Positions 16,629-25,649 of a DNA stretch of 64,000 bases are shown piece by piece. The DNA comes from Paludisphaera soli (lineage in GTDB: Bacteria; Planctomycetota; Planctomycetia; Isosphaerales; Isosphaeraceae). The stretch lies in contig NZ_JAALJI010000005.1 in NCBI RefSeq assembly GCF_011064595.1, positions 248,001 to 312,000 of the forward strand. The letters are read 5' to 3'. Numbering within the stretch: the first letter of the stretch is position 1; every line of letters begins with the position of its first letter. The notes under the pieces were generated by a model. The model was given only the letters and a program-made list of their open reading frames with translations, did not search any database and had not been told where the DNA came from. A program made the position numbers and the translations under genes.

Positions 16629-16988
16629 CGGATCGCAGTCCCCCGGTCCGGATCGACTCGACTCGACTCGCAGCCCGGCGTGCCCCTCCCGGCCCGCCGT
16701 TTCTCTCTCCCGACCGCCGCGCCGACTTCTTCCCCCTCTCCCCTCCCGTCGGCGCGGGGGCCTGCACGAACGGATTCGAATTCGGTTTCGGTGCAACTCG
16801 ATCGACTTGGTCGCGAACCTCGTACGCAATCGACGGTCGGAGTCCAGGATCTCGGTAGGAGGAGACGCCCGGTCTTCTCGGCGTCCCCGCGCGGAAAGGC
16901 GCGTGGTCCGCCGCGGAATCCGGCGATCGACAGGTACGCCATGGATGGCGGACGGTTCGTTCCAATCCCAGGGAAGGACGGGTGGATC
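16629..16988. other. Spacer without a supported gene
   Basis: A 360-base stretch between two forward genes. It holds a short 5-base tandem (TCGAC repeated, 16653-16670) and an AT-richer patch at about 16766-16840 (GAACGGATTCGAATTCGG). No tRNA, strong hairpin or good promoter pair was seen. Frames open through it are Arg/Ser-rich and not protein-like. Confidence 0.4.
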
Positions 16989-18095
16989 ATGCGGCATTCG
17001 ACGCGATCGCACGGCCGGGGCGGGGGGATCCGAGGCGTCCTGCGGGCGGCGGGGCTCGCCGGCCTGCTGACGGCGACGGCCCTGACAGGCGCGACGGCCG
17101 CCGCCGACGACGGCGGGGAGGCGTCGATCGGCCAGCCCAACCGGGTCACGCTGGAACGCCGCTCCGCCCGGCGGGACCGGGGGGCGTGGGTCGTCGACTA
17201 TCAGATCAAGAACGAGACCTCGGCGGGCCTGATCGTGGCCCCCTCGGAGATCGAGGCGCGGTCCGAGGGCTGGGTGTCGAACTCGCGGGTCCCCGGCCAC
17301 GCGGCCCCGCGGCGGGCGGTCGTGACGGTGAAGGCGGCCGAGAAGGCGACGGCCGACGCCGACGTCATCCCCGCGTCCGACGACGCGGCGCGCTGCCGCG
17401 AGCGGCTTTCGCTGGCGATCTGGAGCGACGACCAGGCGCCCGAGCCCTCGGCCCGGCCCGCCGAGGCGGTCGCGCCGATCAGCCTGGCCCCGGGCGCGAC
17501 CGGCCTGGTCCGGCTCCGGTTCGCCCACCAGCACGTCGTCCACGGCGAGTACGACCCGCTCCTGGGCGTGCGGGCCGTGGCCGTCCGCATCGGCCAGGAG
17601 ACGTTCCATGACGTCGTGCCGCTCGACCGTGAGCCCGGCCCCGCCCACCCCCCGGCCGGCTGGCCCGAACCCCCCGCCGACCGCCGCGACGCCGCCCGGT
17701 TCGTCTCCGCGCCGGACAGCCTGCACCTGGAGGCGCACGTCCCCGGCCGGCAGTACTACCGCTTCGACGAGCGGCCGGTCCGCCACGGGGCCCGGATGCG
17801 GCTGAGCTTCTGGTACCTCGTCGCCAACGGGACCGCCGGCGAGTGCCGCGTCCGCCTGGCCCAGTACCGCGACACCCCCACCTCGCACCGCGTCCTCCCC
17901 GCCGGCGGGATCGATCGCGAGCTGGACGCCGTCGGCCGCTGGACCCGCGTCGAGACCCTCGTCCGCATCGAGGACGAGGCGACCAGCGTCGGGCTCGACT
18001 TCCGGGTCTCCAGCGACGCCAACCTCGGCGAGATGTGGATCGACGACGTCGCCCTGGAGCCGCTCGACGCCGAGGCCCTGGCCCAGGGGCCCTGA
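16989..18095 (+). CDS. Exported hypothetical protein with carbohydrate-binding-like C-terminus
   Basis: A 368-residue exported protein: basic start, membrane-spanning signal (GVLRAAGLAGLLTATALTGATAAA), then a region from about 50 to 210 with strands such as RVTLERRSARRDRGAWVVDYQIKNETSAGLIVAP, and a C-terminal sandwich domain (about 240-360) that ends with VETLVRIEDEATSVGLDFRVSSDANLGEMWIDDVALEPLD. That last segment is the usual closing strand set of carbohydrate-binding/discoidin-like modules (the W-I-D-D-V motif). The ATG at 16989 is chosen for the signal peptide; an ATG at 16941 is possible. Likely a periplasmic or surface protein; the ligand is unknown. Confidence 0.65.
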   Translation: MRHSTRSHGRGGGIRGVLRAAGLAGLLTATALTGATAAADDGGEASIGQPNRVTLERRSARRDRGAWVVDYQIKNETSAGLIVAPSEIEARSEGWVSNSRVPGHAAPRRAVVTVKAAEKATADADVIPASDDAARCRERLSLAIWSDDQAPEPSARPAEAVAPISLAPGATGLVRLRFAHQHVVHGEYDPLLGVRAVAVRIGQETFHDVVPLDREPGPAHPPAGWPEPPADRRDAARFVSAPDSLHLEAHVPGRQYYRFDERPVRHGARMRLSFWYLVANGTAGECRVRLAQYRDTPTSHRVLPAGGIDRELDAVGRWTRVETLVRIEDEATSVGLDFRVSSDANLGEMWIDDVALEPLDAEALAQGP

Positions 18096-18121
18096 GCGGT
18101 CGTGGACGCGGCGCGGGGATT

Positions 18122-18134
18122 TGGGGTAAGCTTG
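18122..18134 (+). promoter_or_regulatory. Putative promoter element TGGGGTAAGCTTG
   Basis: This 13-base element is 78 bases before the start of the gene at 18212. Near copies stand at the same sort of distance before genes at 19007 (18918-18934), 33184 (33107-33123) and 37557 (37499-37514). The common core GGTAnnCTTGGGG contains a TAnnCT that could be a -10 box. No shared -35 was found. Confidence 0.4.
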
Positions 18135-18211
18135 ACGGGGGCCGGCTCGCGGGCCGGCAAGGCCCGGCCGGCCCCGATCCGCCATCATCCGCACCGGCAA
18201 GGGACCCCAGG

Positions 18212-18865
18212 ATGCTTCGTCGACTCTGCATCGGGCTGATCGCCCTGGCGACGCTCTGCGCCGCCGGCGCGGAGGTCCGGGCCCAGGACCGCTTCTACGT
18301 CGTCGTCTTCGGCGCCCAGCCGCATCCGAAGCAGCTCCGGCGCACGCACGCCTGGGCCACGTTCGTGCGGGTGTCGGGCGACCCGGCCGATCCCAACGCC
18401 CCCTGCTGGCAGCACACGATCAGCTGGCTGCCGGCGACGCTGGAGATCCGCCCCCTGGCGGCCCACCCCGAGCCGGGGGTCAACCTGGACCTGGACCGGA
18501 CGCTCGCCGTGATGCGGGACTACGGCGCGCACACCACGGCCTGGGGGCCGATCGAGATCGGCCCCGACCTCTACAACCGGTCGCTGGCGGTGAAGGCGAG
18601 GCTCGAATCCGGCCAGGTCGGGTATCGGGCCCTCACCAGCGACTGCGACCTCCTGATGGACGACTGCAACCACGCGGTCGCGTCCGCCGGCCCGGAGTTC
18701 GGCCGCCACAACAGCCCGCTGTTCCGAGCGGGCAAGCCCGCCGGCCGCCGCCTGGCCCGCCAGGTGGCGCGACGGGGCGAGGTCGGCCCCGGGGGCGCGG
18801 ACGCCTCGTGGCTCCTCGCCCGCCTCGGGCTCCCCCGGCAGGGCGTCGAGGTGGTCTCGCCCTAG
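18212..18865 (+). CDS. Exported hypothetical protein, tandem paralogue 1
   Basis: A 217-residue exported protein. After a signal peptide (MLRRLCIGLIALATLCAAGAEVRA) comes a domain starting QDRFYVVVFGAQPHPKQLRRTHAWATFVRVSG and HTISWLPATLEIRPLAAHPEPGVNLDLDRTL, with conserved DCDLLMDDCNHAVASAG further on. The C-D-x-x-x-x-D-C-x-H-A spacing, kept in part in the next gene, suggests a Cys/His-containing active or metal site, perhaps of an NlpC/P60- or DUF-type amidase, but the family is not certain. It shares about half its residues with the next gene and also its upstream region, so the pair arose by tandem duplication. Confidence 0.7.
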   Translation: MLRRLCIGLIALATLCAAGAEVRAQDRFYVVVFGAQPHPKQLRRTHAWATFVRVSGDPADPNAPCWQHTISWLPATLEIRPLAAHPEPGVNLDLDRTLAVMRDYGAHTTAWGPIEIGPDLYNRSLAVKARLESGQVGYRALTSDCDLLMDDCNHAVASAGPEFGRHNSPLFRAGKPAGRRLARQVARRGEVGPGGADASWLLARLGLPRQGVEVVSP

Positions 18866-18917
18866 GACGCCGCCCGGTCTTCGGCCTCGTCCCCGGGTGC
18901 CGCGCCGGGTCGGATCG

Positions 18918-18934
18918 TGGGGTATGCTTGGGGC
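18918..18934 (+). promoter_or_regulatory. Putative promoter element TGGGGTATGCTTGGGGC
   Basis: Second copy of the element seen at 18122, here 73 bases before the start of the gene at 19007. The surrounding GCCGGC-rich stem sequence (GAGCCGGCTTGTGGG) is also shared with the first copy, showing that the duplication included the promoter region. Confidence 0.4.
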
Positions 18935-19006
18935 GAGCCGGCTTGTGGGCCCGCGCAGGCCCCGCCGGCCTCGTTCCCCCTCCGTCCGCTCCGGGAAGGG
19001 CCCAGG

Positions 19007-19753
19007 ATGGCTGCTCGTCGACACCGATCCCGACTCCGCGTCGGGGTGCTGATCCTGGCCGCGGCCTGCGGCCTCGTCGCCGGCGCCGCGACGGAGGCCC
19101 GGGCCCAGGACCGCTTCTTCGTCGTCATCTTCGGCTCCCAGTCCCGGCCGAAGCAGTTGCGGCTGACCCATACCTGGGCCACGTTCGTCCGGGTCTCGGG
19201 CGAGTCGGCCGACCCGAACACGGCGGAGGCCTACCAGCACACGATCAGCTGGCTGCCGGCCACGCTGGACGTCCGGGTCTGGGCCGCGCGGCCGGAGCCG
19301 GGGACCAACCTGGACCTGGACCGATCGCTCGCCTACGTGCAGGGGAACGGCGAGCACGTCACGGCCTGGGGGCCGTTCGAGATCCGGCCCGACGCCTACG
19401 CCCGGTCGCTGGAGATCCTGTCCCTGCTGGAATCGGGCCAGGTCGAGTATCGCGCCGTCAGCACCCGATACAACCTCCTGATCAGCGACTGCATCCACGC
19501 CGTGGCCGCCGTCGACCCGCAGTTCGGCCGCGGCCACTACCCGCTGATCCGCGTGGGCAAGCCCGCGAGCCGCTACATCGCCCGCCAGTTGATCCGGCGG
19601 AGCGATTTCGACCAGACCCGCGTGCACGCCTCGTGGCTGGTCGCCCGCCTCGGCCTGGTCGAGCGGGGCGTCGAGATGGTCTCGCCCCAGGCCATCCCCC
19701 CCCACCCCTGCGCCCTCTGCCTCATCCCGGAGCACGGGGCGGGAGGCGGCTGA
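19007..19753 (+). CDS. Exported hypothetical protein, tandem paralogue 2
   Basis: A 248-residue exported paralogue of the preceding gene. Signal peptide to about residue 33 (GVLILAAACGLVAGAATEARA), then QDRFFVVIFGSQSRPKQLRLTHTWATFVRVSG, HTISWLPATLDVRVWAARPEPGTNLDLDRSL, and NLLISDCIHAVAAVDPQFGRGHYP where the second Cys-His-Ala is preserved but the first Cys of the D-C-D motif is Tyr-Asn. The C-terminus is about 20 residues longer and contains two further Cys (HPCALCLIPEHG). Loss of one Cys hints at functional divergence between the copies. The stop is 66 bases from the convergent kinase gene. Confidence 0.7.
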   Translation: MAARRHRSRLRVGVLILAAACGLVAGAATEARAQDRFFVVIFGSQSRPKQLRLTHTWATFVRVSGESADPNTAEAYQHTISWLPATLDVRVWAARPEPGTNLDLDRSLAYVQGNGEHVTAWGPFEIRPDAYARSLEILSLLESGQVEYRAVSTRYNLLISDCIHAVAAVDPQFGRGHYPLIRVGKPASRYIARQLIRRSDFDQTRVHASWLVARLGLVERGVEMVSPQAIPPHPCALCLIPEHGAGGG

Positions 19754-19819
19754 GGTTCGACCGCGGGCCGGCCGTCCCCCCTCCACGCCGCATCGGGCCT
19801 CCGCCCGTCGGTCGCGCCG

Positions 19820-22800
19820 TCACTTCCCGGCGGCGGGGGCGGCGAGGCTGCCGAGGAGCAGCTGGAACTCGGCGTGGGCGAGCAGGTCCTTGAAGGCGGG
19901 GTCGGCCTTCACGTCGGCGTCGAGCTTGGGGTCGGCGTCGAGGGCCTCGCGGAGCAGGAGGACGGCGGCGGAGAGCCCCTTGCGTTCGAGGTCGTCGCGG
20001 CGGGGGCGGTCGAGCTTCTCGTCGGCCCGGGCCTGGGACGCCATGCGGGCCAGCAGCCTGGCTGCGGCGACGCAGCCGGGGGCGTGGTCGACGGCCTCGC
20101 GGGGGATCTCCAGGGCGACCCGGCGGGCGTCGTCGTACGCGGCCAGCTTCAGGTCGACGTCGGCGAGCGCCTCGCGGGCCTCGGTCAGCAGGGCGCGGTA
20201 GGTGGGGTTCCGGCCCGAGGTCAGCTCGACGGCCTGCCTGTCGTGGGCGACGGCCTCTTCGAGCGGCGTGCGGGCGTCCTCGGGCCGGGTCGCGGCGGCG
20301 GCCTGCTTGGCCAGCATATAGCCCAGGTAGAAGCGCTTCTCGGGGGCGGCGGGGGCCTTGGCGACCAGCCCCTTCATCCCCTCGACGGCCTGCGCGAACA
20401 GGGGGGCGGCCTCGGCGGCGGCGCCCCGGGCCTGGAGCGACTCGGCCAGGGTGGAGCGGGCGACGGCCAGCGACTCCACGTCCTCGTCGGCCGGCGGCTC
20501 GCGCCGGGCCAGCTGCTCGGAGATCGCCAGCGCGCGGCGGATCGGCCCCTCGGCGTCGCCCCCCTTGGCGGCGCCCTGGCGGGTGCTCCCCAGGTTGCTC
20601 AGGACGATGGAGGTCTCGCGCTGGACCTGCACCGGCGGCCCGCCCGGCGCGGCGGCGGCGAGGGCGTCGAGCGCGGCGAGGGCGTCGACGAACGCCTTCT
20701 CGGCCTCATCGAGCCGGCCGGCGGCGACCTTCTGGTTCCCCAGGCTGGTCAGGCAGCGGGCCAGCTCGAGCCGATAGGCGGCGTTGGCGGGATGCTCGGT
20801 CGTCAGCTTCGCGAGGAGTTCCAGGGCCGCGAGGTAGGAAGGCTCGGCGCCGGGCCGGCCGGCGGCGTCGAGGGCCTCGCCCAGGCGGCGGAGGTAGGTG
20901 GCCTGGAAGTGGCGGTGGCGGGGGACGTCGGGCCGCTCGGCGACGAGCGTCGCGTTCAGGTCGCGCGCCTTCTCGATCTCGGCGACGGCCTCGTCGATCC
21001 GCCCCCGCTTCAGTTGCAGGTAGCCGAGGTTGAAGTGGCACTTCGCCAGGTCGAACCGCACCTGGAGGTCCTCGGGCGAGCGGGCGGCGAGATCCGTGTT
21101 CAGCTCGACGGCCTTCTTCAGGATCGGCTCGGCCTCGCGGACGCGGGCCAGGTCGACGAGGACGCCGCCGTAGTTGGTCGCGGCGGCGGCCAGGTCGCGG
21201 GCGTACTCGGGGCGGTCGGGGTAGTCCTCGGCGAGCCGCGAGGCCTCGCGCCAGCCGCGGCCCCAGAGGGACTCGGCCTCGTCGAACCGGGAGGCGTCGT
21301 AGGCGAACCAGCCCAGCTCGGCGCAGGCCTGGCAGAGGGCCTCGCGATAGCGCGGGATCGTGGGATATTCGGCGACCAGGCCGTCGAGCAGGTCGTAGCC
21401 CCGGCGCGAGGCGGCCTCGGCCGCCCCCAGGTCGCCGGCCTCGCGGTCGCAACGGGCCAGGAAGTCCTCGGACCGGGCCAGCTCGCCGCGGACCTCGGGC
21501 GAGTCGGGGGCGTCGACGCGGGCCTTCTCCAGCAGGTCGCGGGCCTCGGCGTAGGCGGGGCGGGCGGCGGCCAGGTCCCCCTTGCGGCGGAGGAGCTGCC
21601 CCCGGGCCCGGAGGACGCGGGCGAGCAGGCGGCGGTCGTCGGCCGCGGCGCCGTCGGGGAGGGCCAGGGGCCGCGCCAGGTCCTCGGCCGAGTCGAGCAG
21701 GGCGGCGGCCTCGTCGAACCGGTCGCGGCGGAAGAGGGCCTCGGCGAACCGCGCCCGGGTCGAGGCCAGCTCGCGGCGGGCCTCGGGCTCGCTGCGATGG
21801 GCTTCGACGAGCGGCCCGAGCCGGTCCAGGCTGCGGCGGTAGGCGCGCTCGGCGTCCTCGAACCGGCCGAACTTGGCGTAGACGTCGGCCATGCGGCGGA
21901 GCATCCGGCCGTGCTCCAGGCGGACGGCCGGCGCGTCGTCGTCCCCCTTCGTGCGGCCCTCGTAGAAGGCCACGGTCTTCTCCAGGAACTCCTTCTGGAG
22001 CGGGTCGAGCCGGTCTTCCAGCCAGCTCTCGCCGACCCTGGCGTACATGTCGTCGACGGTCTGGCGGGCCACCGCCCCCTGGGCCTCGGCCTCGTCCCGC
22101 CAGCGGTTGACGACCACCGCGCCGACGCCCGAGGCGATCGTGGAGACCGTCAGCAGGACGGTCGCCGCGGCCACCGCCGTGCGATGCTTGCGCGCCCAGC
22201 GCGCGGCGCGTCGGCTCCAGGGCTCGACGTAGGCCGAGACCGGCTCGTCGGCCAGGTGGCGCTGCACGTCCTTCGCCAGCTCGCCGGCGGTCGGGTAGCG
22301 GTCGGCCCGGTCCTTCGCGATCGCCTTCAGGCAGACGGCCTGGAGGTCGGGCGGGGTCGCGGGGTTGTGCGAGCGGGGCGGGGCGGGGGGGTCCTCGATC
22401 ACCTTCTTGAGGATCTCGGCGGTGCGCCTCGCCAGGAACGGGGGCTGGCCGGCGAGGATCTCGTACAGGATGGCGCCCAGGCCGTAGACGTCGGTGCGGA
22501 CGTCGACGAGGTCGTGGCGGCCCCGGGCCTGCTCGGGGGCCATGTACGCGGGCGTCCCCAGGAGCTGGCCCTGCAGGGTCCCTTCGGGCCCCGCGCCCGA
22601 CTCCTTCGCCGGCGGGGCGTCGGCGCTCGGGGGCGGGGGGGCCGCCGCGGTGGGCGCGCCCGCGATCGTCTCGGGCCCGCCCGTCGGGGCGTCGCCCCCC
22701 GTCCGGCCGAAGGCCTGGGTGGACAGGTCCTCCTCGCCGACGGCGACGGTCGCGGCGTCGAAGTCGGGCGGGGCCTCGACGCCCGTCGGGCCGCCCTCGC

Positions 22801-23677
22801 CGTCGCCATCGTCGCCGAACTGCTTGGCCAGGCCCCAGTCCAGGACGATGACCTCGCCGAAGTCCCCCAGGACGACGTTCTGGCCCTTCAGGTCGCGGTG
22901 CAGGATCTTCCGCGAGTGGGCGTAGTCGATCGCCTGGCAGACCGAGACGAAGGCGGTCAGCAGCCGCATCAGGTCCACGTCGGACTCGGTCCCGGCGGCC
23001 CTCGCCTTGTGGTAGGCGCGGGTGGCCTCGCTGAGCGTGCGGCCCTTCACGAACCGCATCGTGTAGTAGGGGGACGAGCCGCCCCCCATCTCGTACACCG
23101 GGACGACGCCGGGGTGCTCCAGCCGGGCCGTGACCTTCGCCTCGTACAGGAACCGCGACCAGACCACCGAGTCGCCGGCCGACTCCGGGCGCAGCTCCTT
23201 CAGGGCGATCTCGCGGCCGAGCGCCGCGTCGCGCGCCTTCCAGACCTGGCCCATGCCCCCCTTGGCGTGGAGCTGGGTCAGGGCGTACCGCTGGTCGCGC
23301 GAATCGTCGCCCTCGCCCTTGTCCAGGGTCGAGATCAGGACGTGCCCCGCCGGCGCGCCGACGGTCTCCTCGACGGGCCCCGAAGGGCCGAGGGCCCGGG
23401 GCACCGCGCCCCGCAGGACGTCGAGCGAGCGGCCGTCGACCGTCGCCGCCAGGGTCGCCGCGACGTCGCCGCCGTGGCGGGCCAGGTTCTCCTCGACGAG
23501 CCGCTCGACGGCCCGCTTCTGCTCGTCGGTCAGCGCGGCCGACGCCGCCGGGGCCTCGCCCACGCCGACGGTCCGGCCCTCGTCGAGCCCGGCGCAGGTC
23601 TCGGCGAACTGGTCGGCGTCGATGGCCCCGGTCTGAAACGCGATCAGGCCGAACAGCAGGTCGCGATCCCCGTCCAT
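19820..23677 (-). CDS. Ser/Thr protein kinase with C-terminal TPR-like repeats
   Basis: A 1285-residue PknB-type membrane kinase. Residues 1-120 form an N-terminal helical region (DGDRDLLFGLIAFQTGAIDADQF). Kinase domain about 131-480: glycine loop AKGGMGQVWKARD, ATP lysine K160 (IALKEL), HRD at 260-262 with K264 and N267, and DWG at 280-282 in place of DFG, common in planctomycete kinases. The activation segment, from DWG 280 to APE at 380-382, holds an insert of about 75 residues rich in Pro, Ala and Thr. One membrane helix (RTAVAAATVLLTVSTIASGVGAVVV) follows, then about 700 residues of TPR-like helical pairs, presumably extracytoplasmic. The start is at 23677 (GAGGTGGGG before ATG); a 30-residue upstream extension is Arg-rich. 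Confidence 0.9.
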   Translation of the reverse strand: MDGDRDLLFGLIAFQTGAIDADQFAETCAGLDEGRTVGVGEAPAASAALTDEQKRAVERLVEENLARHGGDVAATLAATVDGRSLDVLRGAVPRALGPSGPVEETVGAPAGHVLISTLDKGEGDDSRDQRYALTQLHAKGGMGQVWKARDAALGREIALKELRPESAGDSVVWSRFLYEAKVTARLEHPGVVPVYEMGGGSSPYYTMRFVKGRTLSEATRAYHKARAAGTESDVDLMRLLTAFVSVCQAIDYAHSRKILHRDLKGQNVVLGDFGEVIVLDWGLAKQFGDDGDGEGGPTGVEAPPDFDAATVAVGEEDLSTQAFGRTGGDAPTGGPETIAGAPTAAAPPPPSADAPPAKESGAGPEGTLQGQLLGTPAYMAPEQARGRHDLVDVRTDVYGLGAILYEILAGQPPFLARRTAEILKKVIEDPPAPPRSHNPATPPDLQAVCLKAIAKDRADRYPTAGELAKDVQRHLADEPVSAYVEPWSRRAARWARKHRTAVAAATVLLTVSTIASGVGAVVVNRWRDEAEAQGAVARQTVDDMYARVGESWLEDRLDPLQKEFLEKTVAFYEGRTKGDDDAPAVRLEHGRMLRRMADVYAKFGRFEDAERAYRRSLDRLGPLVEAHRSEPEARRELASTRARFAEALFRRDRFDEAAALLDSAEDLARPLALPDGAAADDRRLLARVLRARGQLLRRKGDLAAARPAYAEARDLLEKARVDAPDSPEVRGELARSEDFLARCDREAGDLGAAEAASRRGYDLLDGLVAEYPTIPRYREALCQACAELGWFAYDASRFDEAESLWGRGWREASRLAEDYPDRPEYARDLAAAATNYGGVLVDLARVREAEPILKKAVELNTDLAARSPEDLQVRFDLAKCHFNLGYLQLKRGRIDEAVAEIEKARDLNATLVAERPDVPRHRHFQATYLRRLGEALDAAGRPGAEPSYLAALELLAKLTTEHPANAAYRLELARCLTSLGNQKVAAGRLDEAEKAFVDALAALDALAAAAPGGPPVQVQRETSIVLSNLGSTRQGAAKGGDAEGPIRRALAISEQLARREPPADEDVESLAVARSTLAESLQARGAAAEAAPLFAQAVEGMKGLVAKAPAAPEKRFYLGYMLAKQAAAATRPEDARTPLEEAVAHDRQAVELTSGRNPTYRALLTEAREALADVDLKLAAYDDARRVALEIPREAVDHAPGCVAAARLLARMASQARADEKLDRPRRDDLERKGLSAAVLLLREALDADPKLDADVKADPAFKDLLAHAEFQLLLGSLAAPAAGK

Positions 23678-24468
23678 CCCCACCTCGCACGCCAGGGTGC
23701 CGCGTCCGGGGCCGCGCCGGGAACGTCCGGGGGCCCGCCTCCATCGACGCATGAACCAACGCCGCATTCTACAATCGTCCCCACCCGCGCGAGTAGCACA
23801 TTCTCGACCGATTCGCAGCGAAGGGACCGGCCCGCCGGCCTCCCCGCAAGCAGGATCGCCCGCGTGCGGCCGCCCGCCTCCGCAATCGGCGCGTCGCCGT
23901 GGGGAAACACGGAATTCCTTCGGCCTGGCAATAACAAGTGGGGGGTTGACGATCCGATATATCCATCATAACAATAGCTCTATCCAGGTCGTCGTTCGTG
24001 GGCGGAAATCGGTCGGAGTCGGCGAGGGTTCGCTCTCGCCCTGACTCCCGTCCCCGCAAGCGAACGGCCTCGGGGCGTCTCGAACGCGGGAAATCCCGCG
24101 AATTTCGACCTCCCCGCGCCCGGTCGCCCCGTCCCGAGCCCGGAAGCCGCGCGTTCCGATGCGGATTCCAAACCCGTCCTCTTCCGGGGACGGCCAATTA
24201 TTAATAATCCATAATACGCCGTTTGTTGAGCAATTGCTGAGCGTCGATTCTCGTTGCGGGATCGTCGCGTCCCTCGGTGCGTCCGCGATTCGTCGTCAGG
24301 AAGAGTGTCCGAGGGTCGAGCGTCGGCGATCCACGGCCTCGGGCTTGGTCCCGGGGGCCTGGCCGCCCGCGTCCTCTCATGATGTGTCCGTGATCGAGAG
24401 TCATCCAGTTCATCGGAAGGTCCGCCCCGAATCGCGACGTCCGCGCGGGGGGCCTTCAAGGAGAAGCC
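23678..24468. other. Divergent intergenic region with AT-rich palindromes
   Basis: About 790 bases between the kinase and the first DUF1559 gene, without a supported gene. Two AT-rich patches stand out against 70% GC: 23930-23975 with a TTGACG at 23946-23951 followed by ATATATCCATCATAACAATA (a possible promoter, the -10 unclear), and 24190-24240. The latter contains the palindromes ATTATTAATAAT (24197-24208) and AGCAATTGCT (24229-24238). The long leader to 24469 may hold regulation of the pilin-like gene. Confidence 0.5.
24197..24238. promoter_or_regulatory. Two AT-rich palindromes, possible operator/promoter
   Basis: ATTATTAATAAT at 24197-24208 is a perfect 12-base palindrome; AGCAATTGCT at 24229-24238 is a perfect 10-base palindrome, with CATAATACG between them. 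Their centres are about 31 bases apart, near three helical turns. They lie 230-270 bases before the DUF1559 start. A binding site for a regulator is an inference from symmetry and base composition. Confidence 0.4.
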
Positions 24469-25554
24469 ATGTCAGCGTCGAAGCGTTCGGGGTTCACCCT
24501 CATCGAACTCCTGGTGGTCATCGCCATCATCGCGGTCCTCATCGCCCTCTTGCTGCCGGCCGTGCAGTCGGCCCGCGAGGCCGCCCGCCGGGCCCAGTGC
24601 ACCAACAACCTGAAGCAGATCGGCCTGGCCTGCCACAACTTCGAGTCCGCGAACTCGAAGTTCCCGGACGGCGTCGGGCCGGTGCCGACGGCGACCGGCG
24701 TGGGCCCGTACATCCGGTCCTCGGTCCAGGCGCTCATCCTGCCGTACCTGGAGCAGGCCAGCCTGTTCTCGACGTTCAACCTGGGGCTGGACGTCAACAA
24801 CTCGGGCGAGAACGAGACGGCCCGGTGTCAGCTGATCGGTGCGTTCATCTGCCCGTCCGACTCGTCCTCGACCCGGATGCCGGGGAGCACGGTCTTCGCG
24901 GGGAGCACGGGCCAAATCGGTTACTCGAACTACTTCGCGAGCCTCGGGGCCACCGCGGCCCAGCTCCACGACACGGCCACCGCCACGGCCGAGACGAACT
25001 CGGCGACCCTGGGCATTTTCAACTTCAAGATGAACCTGACGGGCACGCTGGCGACCAACCCCAAGTTCCGTTCGGTCGAGAGCATCGTGACGATCGCCTC
25101 GGTGACCGACGGCACCTCGAACACGTCGCTCTTCTCGGAGATCCGGCGGTCGCCGTTGCCGGTCAGCCCCGCGATGAACCCGCTGGACAAGAACCAGGTG
25201 CACCGCCTGTCGGCCTGGGATCGGACCGTCGACAACTACGTCCCCCGGGTCCCCGAGTGCGACACCACCGTGTCGCCGACACCGCTCCAGTATCGCGGGC
25301 AGCAGTATTATCGCGGCCAGCAGTTCACGGCCAACTACAACCACACCGTCACGCCCAACTACAAGGGGTTCGACTGCATGGACTCCGCCTTCGGGGTCGG
25401 CCACATCGCCGCGAGGAGCTACCACTCCGGCGGCGTGAACGTGGCGATGGCCGACGGCTCGGTCCGGTTCGTCAAGGACTCGGTGAACCTGCAGGCCTGG
25501 CGCGGGCTCGGGACCCGGGCCGGCGGCGAGATCATCAGCGCCGACGCGCTCTGA
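24469..25554 (+). CDS. DUF1559 protein with prepilin-type N-terminus (1)
   Basis: A 361-residue protein of the large planctomycete DUF1559 family. The start [41 protein letters not shown] is a type IV prepilin-like signal: cleavage before F of GFTLIELL, Glu5 present, then a long hydrophobic helix. Next comes the family's [17 protein letters not shown], the globular domain, [28 protein letters not shown] and the C-terminal [23 protein letters not shown]. These proteins are thought to be exported pseudopilin-like, in many copies per genome. Shine-Dalgarno AAGGAG lies before the ATG. A lipoprotein gene follows after a hairpin; the same pairing recurs at 30644/31703. Confidence 0.92.
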   Translation: MSASKRSGFTLIELLVVIAIIAVLIALLLPAVQSAREAARRAQCTNNLKQIGLACHNFESANSKFPDGVGPVPTATGVGPYIRSSVQALILPYLEQASLFSTFNLGLDVNNSGENETARCQLIGAFICPSDSSSTRMPGSTVFAGSTGQIGYSNYFASLGATAAQLHDTATATAETNSATLGIFNFKMNLTGTLATNPKFRSVESIVTIASVTDGTSNTSLFSEIRRSPLPVSPAMNPLDKNQVHRLSAWDRTVDNYVPRVPECDTTVSPTPLQYRGQQYYRGQQFTANYNHTVTPNYKGFDCMDSAFGVGHIAARSYHSGGVNVAMADGSVRFVKDSVNLQAWRGLGTRAGGEIISADAL

Positions 25555-25579
25555 TCGCCGCGGCTCGCCGCGACGTCGA

Positions 25580-25606
25580 CCGCGCGCCGGCCCCGCCGGC
25601 GCGCGG
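25580..25606. terminator. Strong hairpin after DUF1559 gene
   Basis: Perfect 12-base arms 25580-25591 (CCGCGCGCCGGC) and 25595-25606 with a 3-base loop, 26 bases after the DUF1559 stop and before the lipoprotein gene. No U-run follows, so it could be a terminator, an attenuator, or an mRNA-end stabiliser separating expression of the two genes. Confidence 0.5.
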
Positions 25607-25649
25607 CCCCGATCCCCCCACCCACCTTGATCGATCGAGAGAACGCCGG

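Noticed and set aside
16653-16670. TCGAC short tandem as a phase-variable tract
   Set aside because: Only three to four units, not within a gene or promoter, so there is no support for a functional role.
19874-23971. A very long open frame (over 1300 codons) opposite the kinase gene, and other long antisense frames
   Set aside because: They are mirror images of GC-rich codon use; the translations are Gly/Val/Leu/Arg-rich without folds, while the kinase strand has all catalytic motifs.
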